Shown piece by piece: positions 10,640-21,349 of a DNA stretch of 64,000 nt (within the stretch, counting starts at the first letter, position 1; the number at the start of each line of letters is the position of its first letter). Under the pieces are notes generated by a model that saw only the letters and a program-made list of their open reading frames with translations, was not told where the DNA came from and made no database searches. The stretch lies in NCBI GenBank assembly GCA_018714185.1, contig DVNT01000007.1:16833-80832 (forward strand), given 5' to 3'. Source of the stretch: Candidatus Aphodousia gallistercoris. Its GTDB lineage: Bacteria > Pseudomonadota > Gammaproteobacteria > Burkholderiales > Burkholderiaceae_F. The position numbers and the translations under genes are program-made.

Positions 10640-11188
10640 TTGCGCATTACAATCATTCCCCCGGTAGTAACAGAAGTGAATACAACAAAGATTTTTCTCC
10701 CCGATGTCGAAGCCACGGAGCGTTTCGGAGGCTGCCTGGCCGCCGCCGTGCAAGCCGAGTCGGCCGATATTGCCGAATGCGGCTTGAACGTGCGCCTGGA
10801 GGGAAACCTCGGCGCCGGGAAAACCGCTACGGCCCGCGCCTTCTTGCGCGCTCTCGGCGTTAGCGGCCGCATCAAAAGCCCGACCTTTACCTTGCTCGAA
10901 ACCTACCCGCTTGCCAACGGCTTGGAGGCCTTTCACTTCGATTTTTACCGCTTTGAGAGCCCGGAGGAGTTCCTGGATGCCGGGTTCCGCGAAAATTTTG
11001 CGCCCAAACACATTACGCTGGTTGAGTGGAGCGAAAAAGCGCTGCCTTGTCTTCCGCCGGATGATCTCACGCTTACGCTTACCGTGCATGACGACGGGCG
11101 CGATTTAGAGATCGCTCCCCACTCCCCCCTTGGACAGAAGGTTTTTGACGAGGTGCTTCGCGCATGGAATTCTCACGCAGACAGATAA
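10640..11188 (+). CDS. tsaE: tRNA threonylcarbamoyladenosine biosynthesis ATPase TsaE
   Basis: RLEGNLGAGKTATARAFLRALGVSGRIKSPTFTLLETY; start codon uncertain. Confidence 0.88.
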   Translation: MRITIIPPVVTEVNTTKIFLPDVEATERFGGCLAAAVQAESADIAECGLNVRLEGNLGAGKTATARAFLRALGVSGRIKSPTFTLLETYPLANGLEAFHFDFYRFESPEEFLDAGFRENFAPKHITLVEWSEKALPCLPPDDLTLTLTVHDDGRDLEIAPHSPLGQKVFDEVLRAWNSHADR

Positions 11189-12519
11189 TTAAGACCACGA
11201 CGGGGGCTTTGGCGCTAAGCATTTTGCCGGTCTCGGTAAGTCGCGCCGCGCAAATGGTCGACGTGCGCATGTGGCCGGCGCCCGAATATACCCGCGTTAC
11301 GCTCGAGCACGATGAGCCGATCAAATTTAAGTACTTTTTGGTCCGCTCCCCGATGCCCTACCGCTTGGTTGTGGACATTGAGGGGCTTACCCTGACCGAA
11401 AGACTGCAGAAAATGATCTCATCGGTCTCGCCGAAAGACCCCTATATCCAGTCGGTGCGTATCGGCCAGTACAACCCCGATGTCGTGCGCTTGGTCATGG
11501 ATCTCAAAAAAGAGGTCCGTCCGGAGGTTTTCTCTTTAAAACCGGTAGCCAACTACAAGTATCGACTGATCTTCGATATCTACCCGATCGAAGAAAGCAC
11601 GGATGCCATCGCCGACGTCATTGCCAGCCTGGACAAAAAGGATGAGCCTGCGCAGGACCCTGTCAAGCAGCTGATTGCCCAAAATAAGCCCTCTTCTGCG
11701 GACAAAGACCCAAAGGCTGCGGCTCAGACGCCTGCCCAGTCCACGGCGCCCAAAGCCGACGACGGCAAAAAGCAGGCCGCGGTCAAACCGAAGCCAGCCG
11801 CCAAACCGGCCAGCAAGAAAAAAGACATCGTTGTCGTGGTCGATGCCGGCCACGGCGGCGAAGATCCGGGGGCGGTCGGCAAGAATAAGACCTACGAAAA
11901 GCACATTACGCTCTCGATTGCCAAGCGCTTGGAAAAGCTGATCAAAAAAGAGCCCGGAATGAAGGTGGTCATGACCCGCAAGTCCGATCACTTTGTGAGC
12001 CTGAGCCAGCGCGTGATGATTGCCCAAAAAGCCAAGGCGCATCTTTTCGTGAGTATCCACGCCGACGCTTGGACCAAGCCTTCGGCCAAAGGCACCTCGG
12101 TCTACGCCTTGTCCGAGCGAGGCGCCACCAGTTCAGCAGCCCGTTGGCTCGCTAAAAACCAAAACGAAGCCGACTTGATCGGCGGGGCCAATTTCCAAGA
12201 TGTTGACCGTCGATTGCAATCGATTCTCGTTGATATGACAACTTCTTGGAAAATTGACTACAGCCTTCAGTGGGGGCACACGGTGCTGCAGTACCTGGCC
12301 AAAGTCAATACGCTGCACCGCCGCCAGGTCGAACAGGCCGGCTTTTTGGTGCTGAAGTCGCCCGGCGTGCCTTCCATTTTGGTTGAAACGGCCTTTATCA
12401 GCAATCCTCAAGAGGAAAAAAAGCTGCGCACGGCCGCCTACCAACAAAAAGTGGCCGAGGCGATTTTAAAAGGCATTAAAACCCAAGTGAAAAAGAATGA
12501 TTCCATCATGCAAACCTAG
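11164..12519 (+). CDS. amiC: N-acetylmuramoyl-L-alanine amidase with AMIN domain and Tat-like signal
   Basis: SRRQIIKTTTGALALS signal, AMIN region, VVDAGHGGEDPGAVG, VSIHAD, LVETAFISNPQEE. Confidence 0.88.
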   Translation: MEFSRRQIIKTTTGALALSILPVSVSRAAQMVDVRMWPAPEYTRVTLEHDEPIKFKYFLVRSPMPYRLVVDIEGLTLTERLQKMISSVSPKDPYIQSVRIGQYNPDVVRLVMDLKKEVRPEVFSLKPVANYKYRLIFDIYPIEESTDAIADVIASLDKKDEPAQDPVKQLIAQNKPSSADKDPKAAAQTPAQSTAPKADDGKKQAAVKPKPAAKPASKKKDIVVVVDAGHGGEDPGAVGKNKTYEKHITLSIAKRLEKLIKKEPGMKVVMTRKSDHFVSLSQRVMIAQKAKAHLFVSIHADAWTKPSAKGTSVYALSERGATSSAARWLAKNQNEADLIGGANFQDVDRRLQSILVDMTTSWKIDYSLQWGHTVLQYLAKVNTLHRRQVEQAGFLVLKSPGVPSILVETAFISNPQEEKKLRTAAYQQKVAEAILKGIKTQVKKNDSIMQT

Positions 12520-12594
12520 CCGCTCAAAATCGGCTTCGCTGCTTTTTCGCTAAAATAAGGTGCAACATTCCATTTACATTAGGACATTGCAATC

Positions 12595-13659
12595 ATGGCT
12601 CTTGTCTCCTTACGCCAATTATTGGACCACGCCGCCGAAAACGGCTACGGCGTGCCTGCTTTTAACGTCAATAACCTTGAACAGGTCCAAGCCATCATGT
12701 CGGCTGCCCGGGATGTCGGGGCGCCGGTGATCATGCAAGCCTCGGCGGGCGCTCGCCGTTATGCCGGCGAAATCTTTTTGCGCAACTTGATTGAGGCCGC
12801 CGTGGAAAGCTACCCGGATGTGCCGGTGTGCATGCACCAAGACCACGGACAAAGCCCGGCTGTATGCCAAGGCGCCATGCGCATGGGCTTTACCTCGGTG
12901 ATGATGGACGGTTCGCTGCAGTCCGATGGCAAGACCATTTCCTCTTATGAATACAACGTGGATGTGACTCGCCGCGTTGTCGAAATGGCCCACGGCGTCG
13001 GCGTAAGCGTGGAAGGCGAACTCGGCTGCCTGGGTTCGCTTGAAACCATGAAGGGCGACAAGGAAGACGGCCACGGCACGGACTCCACCATGACGCGCGA
13101 ACAGCTGCTTACCGATCCCGATCAAGCCGCCGACTTTGTGCAAAAGACGCAACTCGACGCCCTGGCCATTGCCATCGGAACCAGCCACGGCGCGTACAAA
13201 TTCTCGCGCAAGCCCACGGGCGACATCCTCTCGATTGAACGCGTCAAGGAAATCCACCGCCGCTTGCCCAACACGCACTTGGTGATGCACGGCTCGTCCT
13301 CCGTACCGCAGGAATATTTAGCCGAAATCCGCGAGTTCGGCGGTCAGATGCGTGAAACGTACGGCGTACCGGTCGAAGAAATTCAAGAAGCGATCAAGCA
13401 CGGCGTTCGCAAAGTCAATATCGACACGGATATCCGTTTGGCGATGACCGCTGCCGTTCGCCGCTACCTCGTAGAAAATCCGAGCAAGTTTGACCCGCGC
13501 GAATACCTCAAAGCCGCTCGCAAGGCGGCCTATGAGCTTTGCAAGAAGCGCTACATTGAGTTCGGCTGCGAAGGCCAAGGCGCCCGCATTAAACCCGTCG
13601 ATCTCTTTACGATGGCTTCCCGCTACGCTAGCGGCGAATTAAAGCAAAACGTCCTTTAA
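12595..13659 (+). CDS. fba: Class II fructose-bisphosphate aldolase
   Basis: [45 protein letters not shown]. Confidence 0.95.
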   Translation: MALVSLRQLLDHAAENGYGVPAFNVNNLEQVQAIMSAARDVGAPVIMQASAGARRYAGEIFLRNLIEAAVESYPDVPVCMHQDHGQSPAVCQGAMRMGFTSVMMDGSLQSDGKTISSYEYNVDVTRRVVEMAHGVGVSVEGELGCLGSLETMKGDKEDGHGTDSTMTREQLLTDPDQAADFVQKTQLDALAIAIGTSHGAYKFSRKPTGDILSIERVKEIHRRLPNTHLVMHGSSSVPQEYLAEIREFGGQMRETYGVPVEEIQEAIKHGVRKVNIDTDIRLAMTAAVRRYLVENPSKFDPREYLKAARKAAYELCKKRYIEFGCEGQGARIKPVDLFTMASRYASGELKQNVL

Positions 13660-13710
13660 TTTTTCATACTTATCCGAGGGAGACGAGGTGAGCGTCTCCC
13701 TTTTTCATCC

Positions 13711-14106
13711 ATGAGCGAAACAAAAAACGCAAAAGATCTCAAAGGCAAGACCGGCCTGCATCGCCTCATCAATGCCTGCGGCTATTCGCGCGACGGCTTT
13801 TTGGCCGCCTACCGGCATGAAGAAGCTTTTCGGCAGGAATTCTGGCTTGTCATTGCGGCCCTGGTGATCGCCGTGCTTTTGCCCATATCAGTCTTGCAAG
13901 CGGGCATATTGGTGGCCTGCCACCTGTTCTTGCTAACCGTCGAAATTCTCAACTCGGCCATTGAGGCGACGGTCGATCGCATCGGCACGGAAATTCATCC
14001 GCTTTCCAAGCGCGCGAAGGACATGGGCAGTTGCGCCGTTGCCTTGGCCGGAGCCATCTGCCTGATTGCTTGGATCTGCATTCTCTGGGATCTGCTCTTC
14101 GCTTAG
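13711..14106 (+). CDS. dgkA: Diacylglycerol kinase
   Basis: AYRHEEAFRQE, VEILNSAIEATVDRIG. Confidence 0.9.
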   Translation: MSETKNAKDLKGKTGLHRLINACGYSRDGFLAAYRHEEAFRQEFWLVIAALVIAVLLPISVLQAGILVACHLFLLTVEILNSAIEATVDRIGTEIHPLSKRAKDMGSCAVALAGAICLIAWICILWDLLFA

Positions 14107-14212
14107 CGAAAAACAAATTTTTCGGTCATGGGCCGGAAAAAACCGTTAAAATGACTCTGTTTAATGTGGCTGCCGGCACTGTGCCGGCAGGCTTTTTCTA
14201 GGGATTTCGGTT

Positions 14213-15100
14213 ATGCCTATTCTTGATACCTCGTTGCATTCCCTCAAACGCATTTACCGCGGCAAGGTGCGCGACAGCTACGCCGTAGGCGACGATAAGC
14301 TTTTGATCGTTGCCACGGACCGTATTTCGGCTTTTGATGTCATTCTCGATGACCCGATTCCTCTGAAGGGGAAGGTCCTGCAAGCCTTGACCGATTTTTG
14401 GTTTGAAAAGCTCGACGGCATCGTCCCGAATCATTTGACCGGAATTGACCCGAGCACGGTCGTAGCCCCCGATGAAGTCGAACAAGTAAAGGGCCGTTCC
14501 GTGGTTGCCATGCGGCTTAAACCGATTCCTATCGAGTGCGTCGTTCGCGGCTATATTATCGGCGGCGGTTGGAAAGACTATCAAGCAACGGGCAAAGTCT
14601 GCGGAGTAGAATTGCCGGCCGGACTCAAGCAGGCCCAAAAGCTCCCCGAACCGATCTTTACCCCGGCAGCCAAAGCCGAGGTCGGCACCCATGACGAAAA
14701 CATTTCCTTTGAAAAGGCCTGCGAATTGGTAGGCGAGGACATTGCCCGCCAAATCCGCGATTACTCGCTTGCCTTATACCGGCGTGCCGCTGAATACGCC
14801 TTAACGAAGGGCATTATCATTGCCGATACGAAATTTGAATTCGGCTTGGATGAAAACGGCACGGTGCGTCTGATGGACGAAGTGCTCACGCCGGACTCTT
14901 CGCGTTTTTGGCCTGCCGATCAATATAACGAAGGAATGTCGCCTCCGTCTTTTGACAAGCAGTTTATCCGCGACTGGCTGGAAACCCAACCTTGGGACAA
15001 GAAAGCCCCCGCTCCGCGCGTTCCGGCTGAAATCATTGAAAAGACCTCGGAAAAATATCGCGAAGCGCTCAAACGCTTGGCCGACCGTGATGTCGAATAA
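14213..15100 (+). CDS. purC: Phosphoribosylaminoimidazole-succinocarboxamide synthase
   Basis: [45 protein letters not shown]. Confidence 0.95.
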   Translation: MPILDTSLHSLKRIYRGKVRDSYAVGDDKLLIVATDRISAFDVILDDPIPLKGKVLQALTDFWFEKLDGIVPNHLTGIDPSTVVAPDEVEQVKGRSVVAMRLKPIPIECVVRGYIIGGGWKDYQATGKVCGVELPAGLKQAQKLPEPIFTPAAKAEVGTHDENISFEKACELVGEDIARQIRDYSLALYRRAAEYALTKGIIIADTKFEFGLDENGTVRLMDEVLTPDSSRFWPADQYNEGMSPPSFDKQFIRDWLETQPWDKKAPAPRVPAEIIEKTSEKYREALKRLADRDVE

Positions 15101-15190
15101 TTCGCACTTGAAGTGCTAGCGGCGGGCGCGAAAAGGCTTTCTTTTCGCGCCTGTGTTGTTATTTGATAACGTTTATTTGAGTATTCTGAA

Positions 15191-15685
15191 ATGCAAAATT
15201 CCCCTCTTGTCGGTGTTGTTATGGGTTCCAGTTCGGACTGGGATGTCATGAAAAACGCGTGCGATATCCTCAAAGAATTCGGCGTTCCCTTTGAAGCACA
15301 AGTGGTCTCGGCGCACCGCATGCCCGATGAAATGTTTCGCTATGCCGAATCGGCGCAGGAGCGCGGCTTAAAAGTGATTATCGCCGGCGCGGGCGGTGCC
15401 GCCCACTTGCCCGGCATGCTGGCCGCTAAAACGGTTGTCCCGGTTTTGGGCGTTCCCATTCCTTCGCGCTATCTGCGCGGGGAAGATTCCCTGCTATCGA
15501 TTGTTCAAATGCCCAAAGGCGTTCCGGTGGCCACTTTTGCGATCGGCGAAGCCGGTGCGGGTAACGCCGCGCTCTTTGCGGTTGAAATGCTCGCGGCAGC
15601 CGGCTCCGAGGAAATGAAAACAAAAATCCAAGCTTTCCGAAAAGCCCAAAACGAAAAAGCCAAAAACATGGCTCTTCCTCTGTAA
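15191..15685 (+). CDS. purE: N5-CAIR mutase
   Basis: [33 protein letters not shown]. Confidence 0.95.
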   Translation: MQNSPLVGVVMGSSSDWDVMKNACDILKEFGVPFEAQVVSAHRMPDEMFRYAESAQERGLKVIIAGAGGAAHLPGMLAAKTVVPVLGVPIPSRYLRGEDSLLSIVQMPKGVPVATFAIGEAGAGNAALFAVEMLAAAGSEEMKTKIQAFRKAQNEKAKNMALPL

Positions 15686-15698
15686 CCGGATAGAAAAT

Positions 15699-16868
15699 AT
15701 GAAAGACAAATTGCCTTTAAATCCGGGCAGCACGCTCGGCATGATGGGGGGTGGCCAGCTCGGCCGGATGTTCGCCATTGAAGCGGCCTACATGGGCTAT
15801 CACGTTACGGTACTGGAGCCCGGTGCCGGCTCTCCGGCCGCTGAAGTGTCTTTAAAGCACATCGCCCAACCTTATTTGAGCGAAAACGGCCTGCGCGAGC
15901 TCGCCCAAACCACCTCGGCGGTGAGCACCGAATTTGAAAATGTTCCGGCTAAGGCGCTTGATGCCCTTGCACAAGAAGAGTTTGTTGCCCCTCCGGGCTC
16001 GGCGGTAGCGATTGCCCAAGATCGCAATGAAGAAAAACATTTCATTGAAACGGTCGCGAAAGTTCCGGTGGCGCCGCACTTTCCGATTCACTGCGCCGGC
16101 GACATCGAAAAGGCTCCCGAAACGCTCTTTCCGGGCATTTTAAAGACCGCTCGCTTGGGCTATGACGGCAAGGGCCAGGTGCTTGTTGATTCGCGCGAAG
16201 AGCTCCACAAGGCCTTTGTCGAACTCAAGGAAGTCGATTGCATCTTGGAAAAACGTTTGGCGCTGCGCCAAGAAGTTTCCGTCATCGTAGCGCGCGGCTT
16301 TGACGGGCAAACAGCGACCTTCCCGCTTTGCGAGAATACGCACCGCCACGGCATTTTAGCCGTTACGGTCATGCCGGCTCGCGTGCCTGAGGAGACTAGC
16401 CAAAAAACACGGCAATTTGCAACGCAAATTGTCGACGCGCTGCACTACGTCGGTGTATTATGCGTGGAATTTTTCGTGCTCGAAAACGGCGACGTGGTCG
16501 CCAATGAAATGGCTCCCCGTCCGCACAACTCCGGGCACGCTACCATTGATGCTTGCTGGAGCAACCAGTTCGAGCAGCAGCTGCGCTGCATGACCGGGCA
16601 ACCCTTGGCCGATACGACGCAACACTCGCCGGCGGTGATGCTTAACCTTTTGGGCGATCTTTGGTTTGATGCCGAGGATAATCCGAAAGTCCCGGATTGG
16701 AGTAAAGTCCTTGCCGTGCCCGGAGCAAAACTGCATTTGTACGGCAAAGCACAAGCCCGTCATGCCCGCAAGATGGGCCATGTGACTTGCCTTGGCCGAA
16801 CGCTTGAAGAAGCCCTCGAAAGGGCCCGGGATGTGGCCCGCATTTTAGGATTACCGGAGCCGAAATAA
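15699..16868 (+). CDS. purK: N5-CAIR synthetase
   Basis: LGMMGGGQLGRMFAIEA, KTARLGYDGKGQ, NEMAPRPHNSGH. Confidence 0.95.
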   Translation: MKDKLPLNPGSTLGMMGGGQLGRMFAIEAAYMGYHVTVLEPGAGSPAAEVSLKHIAQPYLSENGLRELAQTTSAVSTEFENVPAKALDALAQEEFVAPPGSAVAIAQDRNEEKHFIETVAKVPVAPHFPIHCAGDIEKAPETLFPGILKTARLGYDGKGQVLVDSREELHKAFVELKEVDCILEKRLALRQEVSVIVARGFDGQTATFPLCENTHRHGILAVTVMPARVPEETSQKTRQFATQIVDALHYVGVLCVEFFVLENGDVVANEMAPRPHNSGHATIDACWSNQFEQQLRCMTGQPLADTTQHSPAVMLNLLGDLWFDAEDNPKVPDWSKVLAVPGAKLHLYGKAQARHARKMGHVTCLGRTLEEALERARDVARILGLPEPK

Positions 16869-16870
16869 AG

Positions 16871-17854
16871 ATGATTCCTCCTGTTGATGAACGCGCCATC
16901 CGCGCTGCCGTGGATGTGCTCGAATGTTCCGGCCTTGTCGCCATGCCGACAGAGACCGTTTATGGCTTAGCCGGCAATGCCGACGATGAAAAAGCGGTCA
17001 AAAAAATTTTTGAAGCCAAAAAGCGTCCGACAACGCACCCCCTAATCGTGCATATCACGGGGGAAGAGGCGCTCGATCACTGGGCAGTCAATATTCCGCA
17101 AAGCGCCTATGTATTGGCGCGGCTTTTTTGGCCGGGCCCATTGACCATGATTCTGGAAAAAGCCGACCATGTCGGCGACTGGATTACGGGCGGGCAAAAC
17201 ACGGTGGGTTTACGCTGCCCGTCACACCCCTGGGCCAAGGCGCTTATTAAAGCGTTTGCAGGCAAGCACCATCGCGGCATTGCTGCCCCCTCGGCCAATA
17301 CCTTCGGCCGTATTTCGCCCACCTGCGCACAGCACGTTCGCGATGACCTCGGCGAAAAGCCCAAAGGTAAAGTGGACCTGATTTTGGACGGCGGCGACTG
17401 CGATGTGGGCGTTGAGTCCACCATCATCAATTTGACGGGCGAGCACCCCGAAATTCTGCGCCACGGTGCTATTACCCGGCATATGCTCGAAGAAGCGCTC
17501 GGCTGCCCGGTCCCGGACGGCGGCAAAGATTCGCCGCGCGTTTCGGGCTCACTCAAGAGCCACTATGCTCCGGTGACCAAGGTCGTTTTGGTAGACGATT
17601 TGGTCGGTGCGTTGCCGCAATTTCAAGATAAAAAATTGGCTGTGATGGCACCCGCACAAAAGCTGCAAAAAACGCCTGCCAATGTTATTAAGTGGTTTGC
17701 TGCCGAAGCCGATCCGGCCCAATACATGCATGCGCTTTATGCACGATTGCATGAGCTCGATGCCGCTAAAGCCGATCTGATTGTGATTGAACGTCCTGCC
17801 CAAGGCGATCGCTGGGATGCCGTTCAAGACCGCTTGACCCGCGCGGCGGCTTAG
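16871..17854 (+). CDS. tsaC: L-threonylcarbamoyladenylate synthase (Sua5/YrdC/YwlC)
   Basis: GLVAMPTETVYGLAGNA, KKRPTTHPLIVHI, PSANTFGRISPT. Confidence 0.92.
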   Translation: MIPPVDERAIRAAVDVLECSGLVAMPTETVYGLAGNADDEKAVKKIFEAKKRPTTHPLIVHITGEEALDHWAVNIPQSAYVLARLFWPGPLTMILEKADHVGDWITGGQNTVGLRCPSHPWAKALIKAFAGKHHRGIAAPSANTFGRISPTCAQHVRDDLGEKPKGKVDLILDGGDCDVGVESTIINLTGEHPEILRHGAITRHMLEEALGCPVPDGGKDSPRVSGSLKSHYAPVTKVVLVDDLVGALPQFQDKKLAVMAPAQKLQKTPANVIKWFAAEADPAQYMHALYARLHELDAAKADLIVIERPAQGDRWDAVQDRLTRAAA

Positions 17855-17860
17855 TACGCT

Positions 17861-18613
17861 ATGGCTGAAGATTTAATCCGTCTGTCCAAGCGAATCAGCC
17901 AGTCGGGTCTCGCCTCCCGGCGAGAGGCCGACGAGTGGATTGCCAAAGGCTGGGTCATGGTCGATGACCACATCGCCCAATTGGGCGAAAAGGTAACGCC
18001 TGCCCAGCGCATCCGCATTTCCTCGAAAGCCAAGGCCGAGCAAAACGAGCGCGTGACGATTTTGCTCAATAAGCCGGTAGGCTACGTAAGCGGCCAAGCC
18101 GAAGACGGCTACTTGCCCGCCAAGGTCCTGATTACCCCGGAAAACCATTGGGCAAAAGATCCCTCCGGGATTCGCTATAGCCGCCGTCAACTCGAGCACT
18201 TGGTGCCGGCTGGACGCTTGGATATCGATTCGGTCGGCCTTTTGGTGCTCACCCAAGACGGCCGTGTTGCCAAGGCCATCATCGGCGAAAACAGCACTGT
18301 AGAAAAAGAATACATCGTACGCGTAGCCAACGCCGACGGCTCACCCGCCTCTTTAAGCCCGCAGGGTCTCGCACTACTCAATCACGGCCTCTCGCTCGAT
18401 GACAAGCCCCTGATGCCGGCTCAAGTCGAGTGGCTGAACGAAAGCGAGCTGCGCTTTGTCTTGCAAGAAGGCAAAAAGCGGCAAATCCGCCGCATGTGCG
18501 AAGCCGTAGGGCTAAAGGTACTGCGCTTAAAGCGTGTTCGCGTAGGCCGCGTTGTTCTGGGCGCCTTACCCGTCGGCTCTTGGCGCTATCTCTCGCCTGA
18601 TGAACACTTCTAA
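17861..18613 (+). CDS. RsuA/RluB/RluF-family pseudouridine synthase
   Basis: S4 domain (LASRREADEWI), NKPVGYVSG, AGRLDIDSVGLLVLTQDG, GKKRQIRRM. Confidence 0.88.
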   Translation: MAEDLIRLSKRISQSGLASRREADEWIAKGWVMVDDHIAQLGEKVTPAQRIRISSKAKAEQNERVTILLNKPVGYVSGQAEDGYLPAKVLITPENHWAKDPSGIRYSRRQLEHLVPAGRLDIDSVGLLVLTQDGRVAKAIIGENSTVEKEYIVRVANADGSPASLSPQGLALLNHGLSLDDKPLMPAQVEWLNESELRFVLQEGKKRQIRRMCEAVGLKVLRLKRVRVGRVVLGALPVGSWRYLSPDEHF

Positions 18614-18621
18614 TAACGCAA

Positions 18622-19497
18622 ATGGCGCCATCAACCTCCGCCCAGTGGCTTTTAATTTTTGTCACATTGCTTTGGGGCTCAACCTTTCTGACGTTGCAGA
18701 CGTCGTTGCAATGGGCCGATCCGTTGGTGGTTGTGTGCCTGCGCTTTTGCTTGGCCACCCTGATTCTTTTGGCCTTGTTGCGGGGACGGATCCGGCAGAT
18801 CAGCCTCTATGAATGGAAGGCCGGCTTTTGCGTGGGCCTTTGCATTTTCGGCGTCTACACCTTGCAAACCATTGGCCTGGGCAGCATCGCAAGCAGCACA
18901 TCCGCCTTTTTAACGGACCTTTACATCGGCTTTGTGCCCTTGCTGCAGTGGCTTTTTCTGAAACAAACACCTTCTATGAGCGTGGTGATAACCACCTTTA
19001 TGGCTTTTTGCGGCATGGGCTTTTTCGCCAATCCCTTTGCGATGGATTTTTCCGGGCAAATCGGCGAGTGGGTCACCGTCTTGAGCGCCCTGATTTGTGC
19101 CGTAGAAATATTAACCGTGAGTCATTTTGCGCCGGGCTGCAGACCGCTTTACTTAAGTTTCACTCAGATGGTGTCGGTGGCCGTCTTGGCGATCTTGGCG
19201 CTGTGTTTGCATGAACCGGTTCGGCCGACGCAGTGGACGCTCGGGCTCGGTGCCTGCGTAACGGCACTTGCGGCCATCGTTGCTTTTGTGCAATTCGGCA
19301 TCGGTTGGGCCTTAAAATATATCTCGGCGATACGAGCGACACTCATCTATGCTCTTGAGCCCGTTTTTGCGGGTATCATCGGCTGGTGCGCCGGCGAACG
19401 TCTAGGACTGAACGAGTGGATTGGGGCGGCTTTAATCATCGCCGCAGTCCTGTTGAGTGCTTTTCGGCCGAAAAAGGCGCGATCGAAACGGAGTTAA
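18622..19497 (+). CDS. EamA/DMT-family transporter
   Basis: Ten hydrophobic helices, LLWGSTFL, YISAIRATLIYALEPVFAGIIGW. Confidence 0.85.
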   Translation: MAPSTSAQWLLIFVTLLWGSTFLTLQTSLQWADPLVVVCLRFCLATLILLALLRGRIRQISLYEWKAGFCVGLCIFGVYTLQTIGLGSIASSTSAFLTDLYIGFVPLLQWLFLKQTPSMSVVITTFMAFCGMGFFANPFAMDFSGQIGEWVTVLSALICAVEILTVSHFAPGCRPLYLSFTQMVSVAVLAILALCLHEPVRPTQWTLGLGACVTALAAIVAFVQFGIGWALKYISAIRATLIYALEPVFAGIIGWCAGERLGLNEWIGAALIIAAVLLSAFRPKKARSKRS

Positions 19498-19502
19498 CTA
19501 AT

Positions 19503-20306
19503 ATGCCAGCATTGCCATCCATCGGTTTTTTTGATTCAGGCTGGGGCGGCCTTTCCATTATGAAAGCGGCACGGCATGAGCTGCCTCAAGAAAATTTCTG
19601 CTACGTAGCCGATTGCGGCAATGCCCCTTACGGCGATAGAACGCACGAGTTTATTGTCAATCGTGCCGTTAAAATCACCGATTTTCTACTTAGAGAACAG
19701 CACGTGAAAGCCGTCGTCATCTCTTGCAACACCGCAACGGCCGAGGCGGCCGAAGTCCTGCGTGCCCGCTACCCTGAAGCCGTCATTGTGGGCGTGGAGC
19801 CGGCCGTAAAGCCCGCCTGCGAACTTTCTAAAACAAAAAAAATCGGCGTCATCGCGACCACCCGTACGATCAACTCAAAGCGCTACCGGGATTTGCTTAC
19901 CCGCTATGCCGCCCAATGCCGCGTCTTCTCTCAAGGATGCCCGGGGCTGATGGAATGCGTAGAAAGCGGTCAATTTCACAGCCCGTATACGGTTAGCCTA
20001 TTAAAGAAATATCTTCAACCGATGAAAGCGCAAGGCATTGATGCGCTCGTTTTGGGCTGCACCCATTACCCGTTTCTATCGGAAGCTATTGAGGAATTGA
20101 TGGGACCAGAAGTCATGCTCTTGGAACCCGGCGCCGCCGTGGCCCGACACCTCAAAGGGTGCTTAAAGGACAAGGGACTGTTAAACCCGCAAGAAAGCCC
20201 CGACGGTCGCGATAGCTTTTACGTGAGCGGTTTATCGGCTCAAAAAACCCTTGTGGCGCAACGCCTTTACAGCTCGGCTCGATGTTTTTTTGAGTTAACC
20301 GTTTAG
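19503..20306 (+). CDS. murI: Glutamate racemase
   Basis: GFFDSGWGGLSI, YVADCGNAPYGDR, SCNTATA, LGCTHYPFL. Confidence 0.92.
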   Translation: MPALPSIGFFDSGWGGLSIMKAARHELPQENFCYVADCGNAPYGDRTHEFIVNRAVKITDFLLREQHVKAVVISCNTATAEAAEVLRARYPEAVIVGVEPAVKPACELSKTKKIGVIATTRTINSKRYRDLLTRYAAQCRVFSQGCPGLMECVESGQFHSPYTVSLLKKYLQPMKAQGIDALVLGCTHYPFLSEAIEELMGPEVMLLEPGAAVARHLKGCLKDKGLLNPQESPDGRDSFYVSGLSAQKTLVAQRLYSSARCFFELTV

Positions 20307-20319
20307 ACTAAGGGCCCGC

Positions 20320-20742
20320 CTACGCCTTTTCTTCTTTCAGGTACGGCAGCATCTTTTGCCGCAACGCGGCAGGAATCGGGGTGGACTTGCGATTGTCCGG
20401 ATCAATGCAAACCATGGTTTCGGTCGTGGTTACGTGCAGCTCTTGGCCCTTGTAGAACTCAATGCGGACCGTAAACGAGCTCGTTCCGATGTGGCTTAAC
20501 CACAAACGCATCTCCCCTTTGTCGCCGATATGAAACGGCTTCATAAAATCGGAGTGAATGGAAACGACCGGAATCAAGACCTCAGCCTGCGACATATTCT
20601 CCCAAGGCAGTCCCAGTCCCTCGCGGAACCAGTCCTCCACCAGACCGTTGAACATGACATAAAAATTGGGATGAAAAACAATGCCCGCCGGGTCGCAGTG
20701 GGCAAAACGAATTAAGCAGGGCTTGACGAAAATTTCCGGCAT
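20320..20742 (-). CDS. Hotdog-fold acyl-CoA thioesterase (4HBT-like)
   Basis: RFAHCDPAGIVFHPNFYVMFNGLVEDWFREGLG; active-site Asp context as in 4-hydroxybenzoyl-CoA thioesterases. Confidence 0.8.
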   Translation of the reverse strand: MPEIFVKPCLIRFAHCDPAGIVFHPNFYVMFNGLVEDWFREGLGLPWENMSQAEVLIPVVSIHSDFMKPFHIGDKGEMRLWLSHIGTSSFTVRIEFYKGQELHVTTTETMVCIDPDNRKSTPIPAALRQKMLPYLKEEKA

Positions 20743-20743
20743 A

Positions 20744-21349
20744 TCAAAAACTCTCAACTAAAACGGCACGCACGGGGCTGGCCTCCAAGCCGCGGATCTT
20801 CAATGGAAGGGCAATGAGCTCGTAAAGCCCTTCGCCGACGGCGGCCAAATCGAGATTTTCCAGAATTAACATGCCGGCGTCAACTGCCCGCCTGTGCGAG
20901 GGCAACGCTTCAGAATCGGCCGCATCAATGCTTGGCGTATCGATTCCGATCAGCCGGACATGGCGCTGATTCAGGTAGTCAACGCTTTCGGCTGACAAAT
21001 AGGGAAATTGCTCGGGCCAGCTTGTCCCCAGACGAAAGCCCGTCTTCAGTAGTAGCCGCTCGGCGACAATGGGCTTGCCTTGCAGCGCCTGTGGGGTAAT
21101 TTCCCCAGCGACGGAAAGCGCCAAAACCTGAGCCGACCCCAGCAAACGATTCAGCGACAAGTCGGCCACCTCGCCCGCAGCATGCAAATGAGCCGGGGCA
21201 TCAACATGCGCCCCTAAGTGCGGGCTCATGCTAAAAGCGCTCACCAAGGCCGGCGCTTCGGATACGCGCTTGATGCGCAAAGGCGCATCGCCGGGATAAA
21301 CCGGCGAATCTTGGGTAACCAGAGGCGAGATGTCAAAAATTCGCATCAA
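20744..21349 (-). CDS. Cyclase-family protein, kynurenine formamidase-like (KynB)
   Basis: DISPLVTQDSPVYPGD, SMSPHLGAHVDAPAHLHAAG, IGIDTPSIDAADSEALPSHRR. Confidence 0.8.
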   Translation of the reverse strand: MMRIFDISPLVTQDSPVYPGDAPLRIKRVSEAPALVSAFSMSPHLGAHVDAPAHLHAAGEVADLSLNRLLGSAQVLALSVAGEITPQALQGKPIVAERLLLKTGFRLGTSWPEQFPYLSAESVDYLNQRHVRLIGIDTPSIDAADSEALPSHRRAVDAGMLILENLDLAAVGEGLYELIALPLKIRGLEASPVRAVLVESF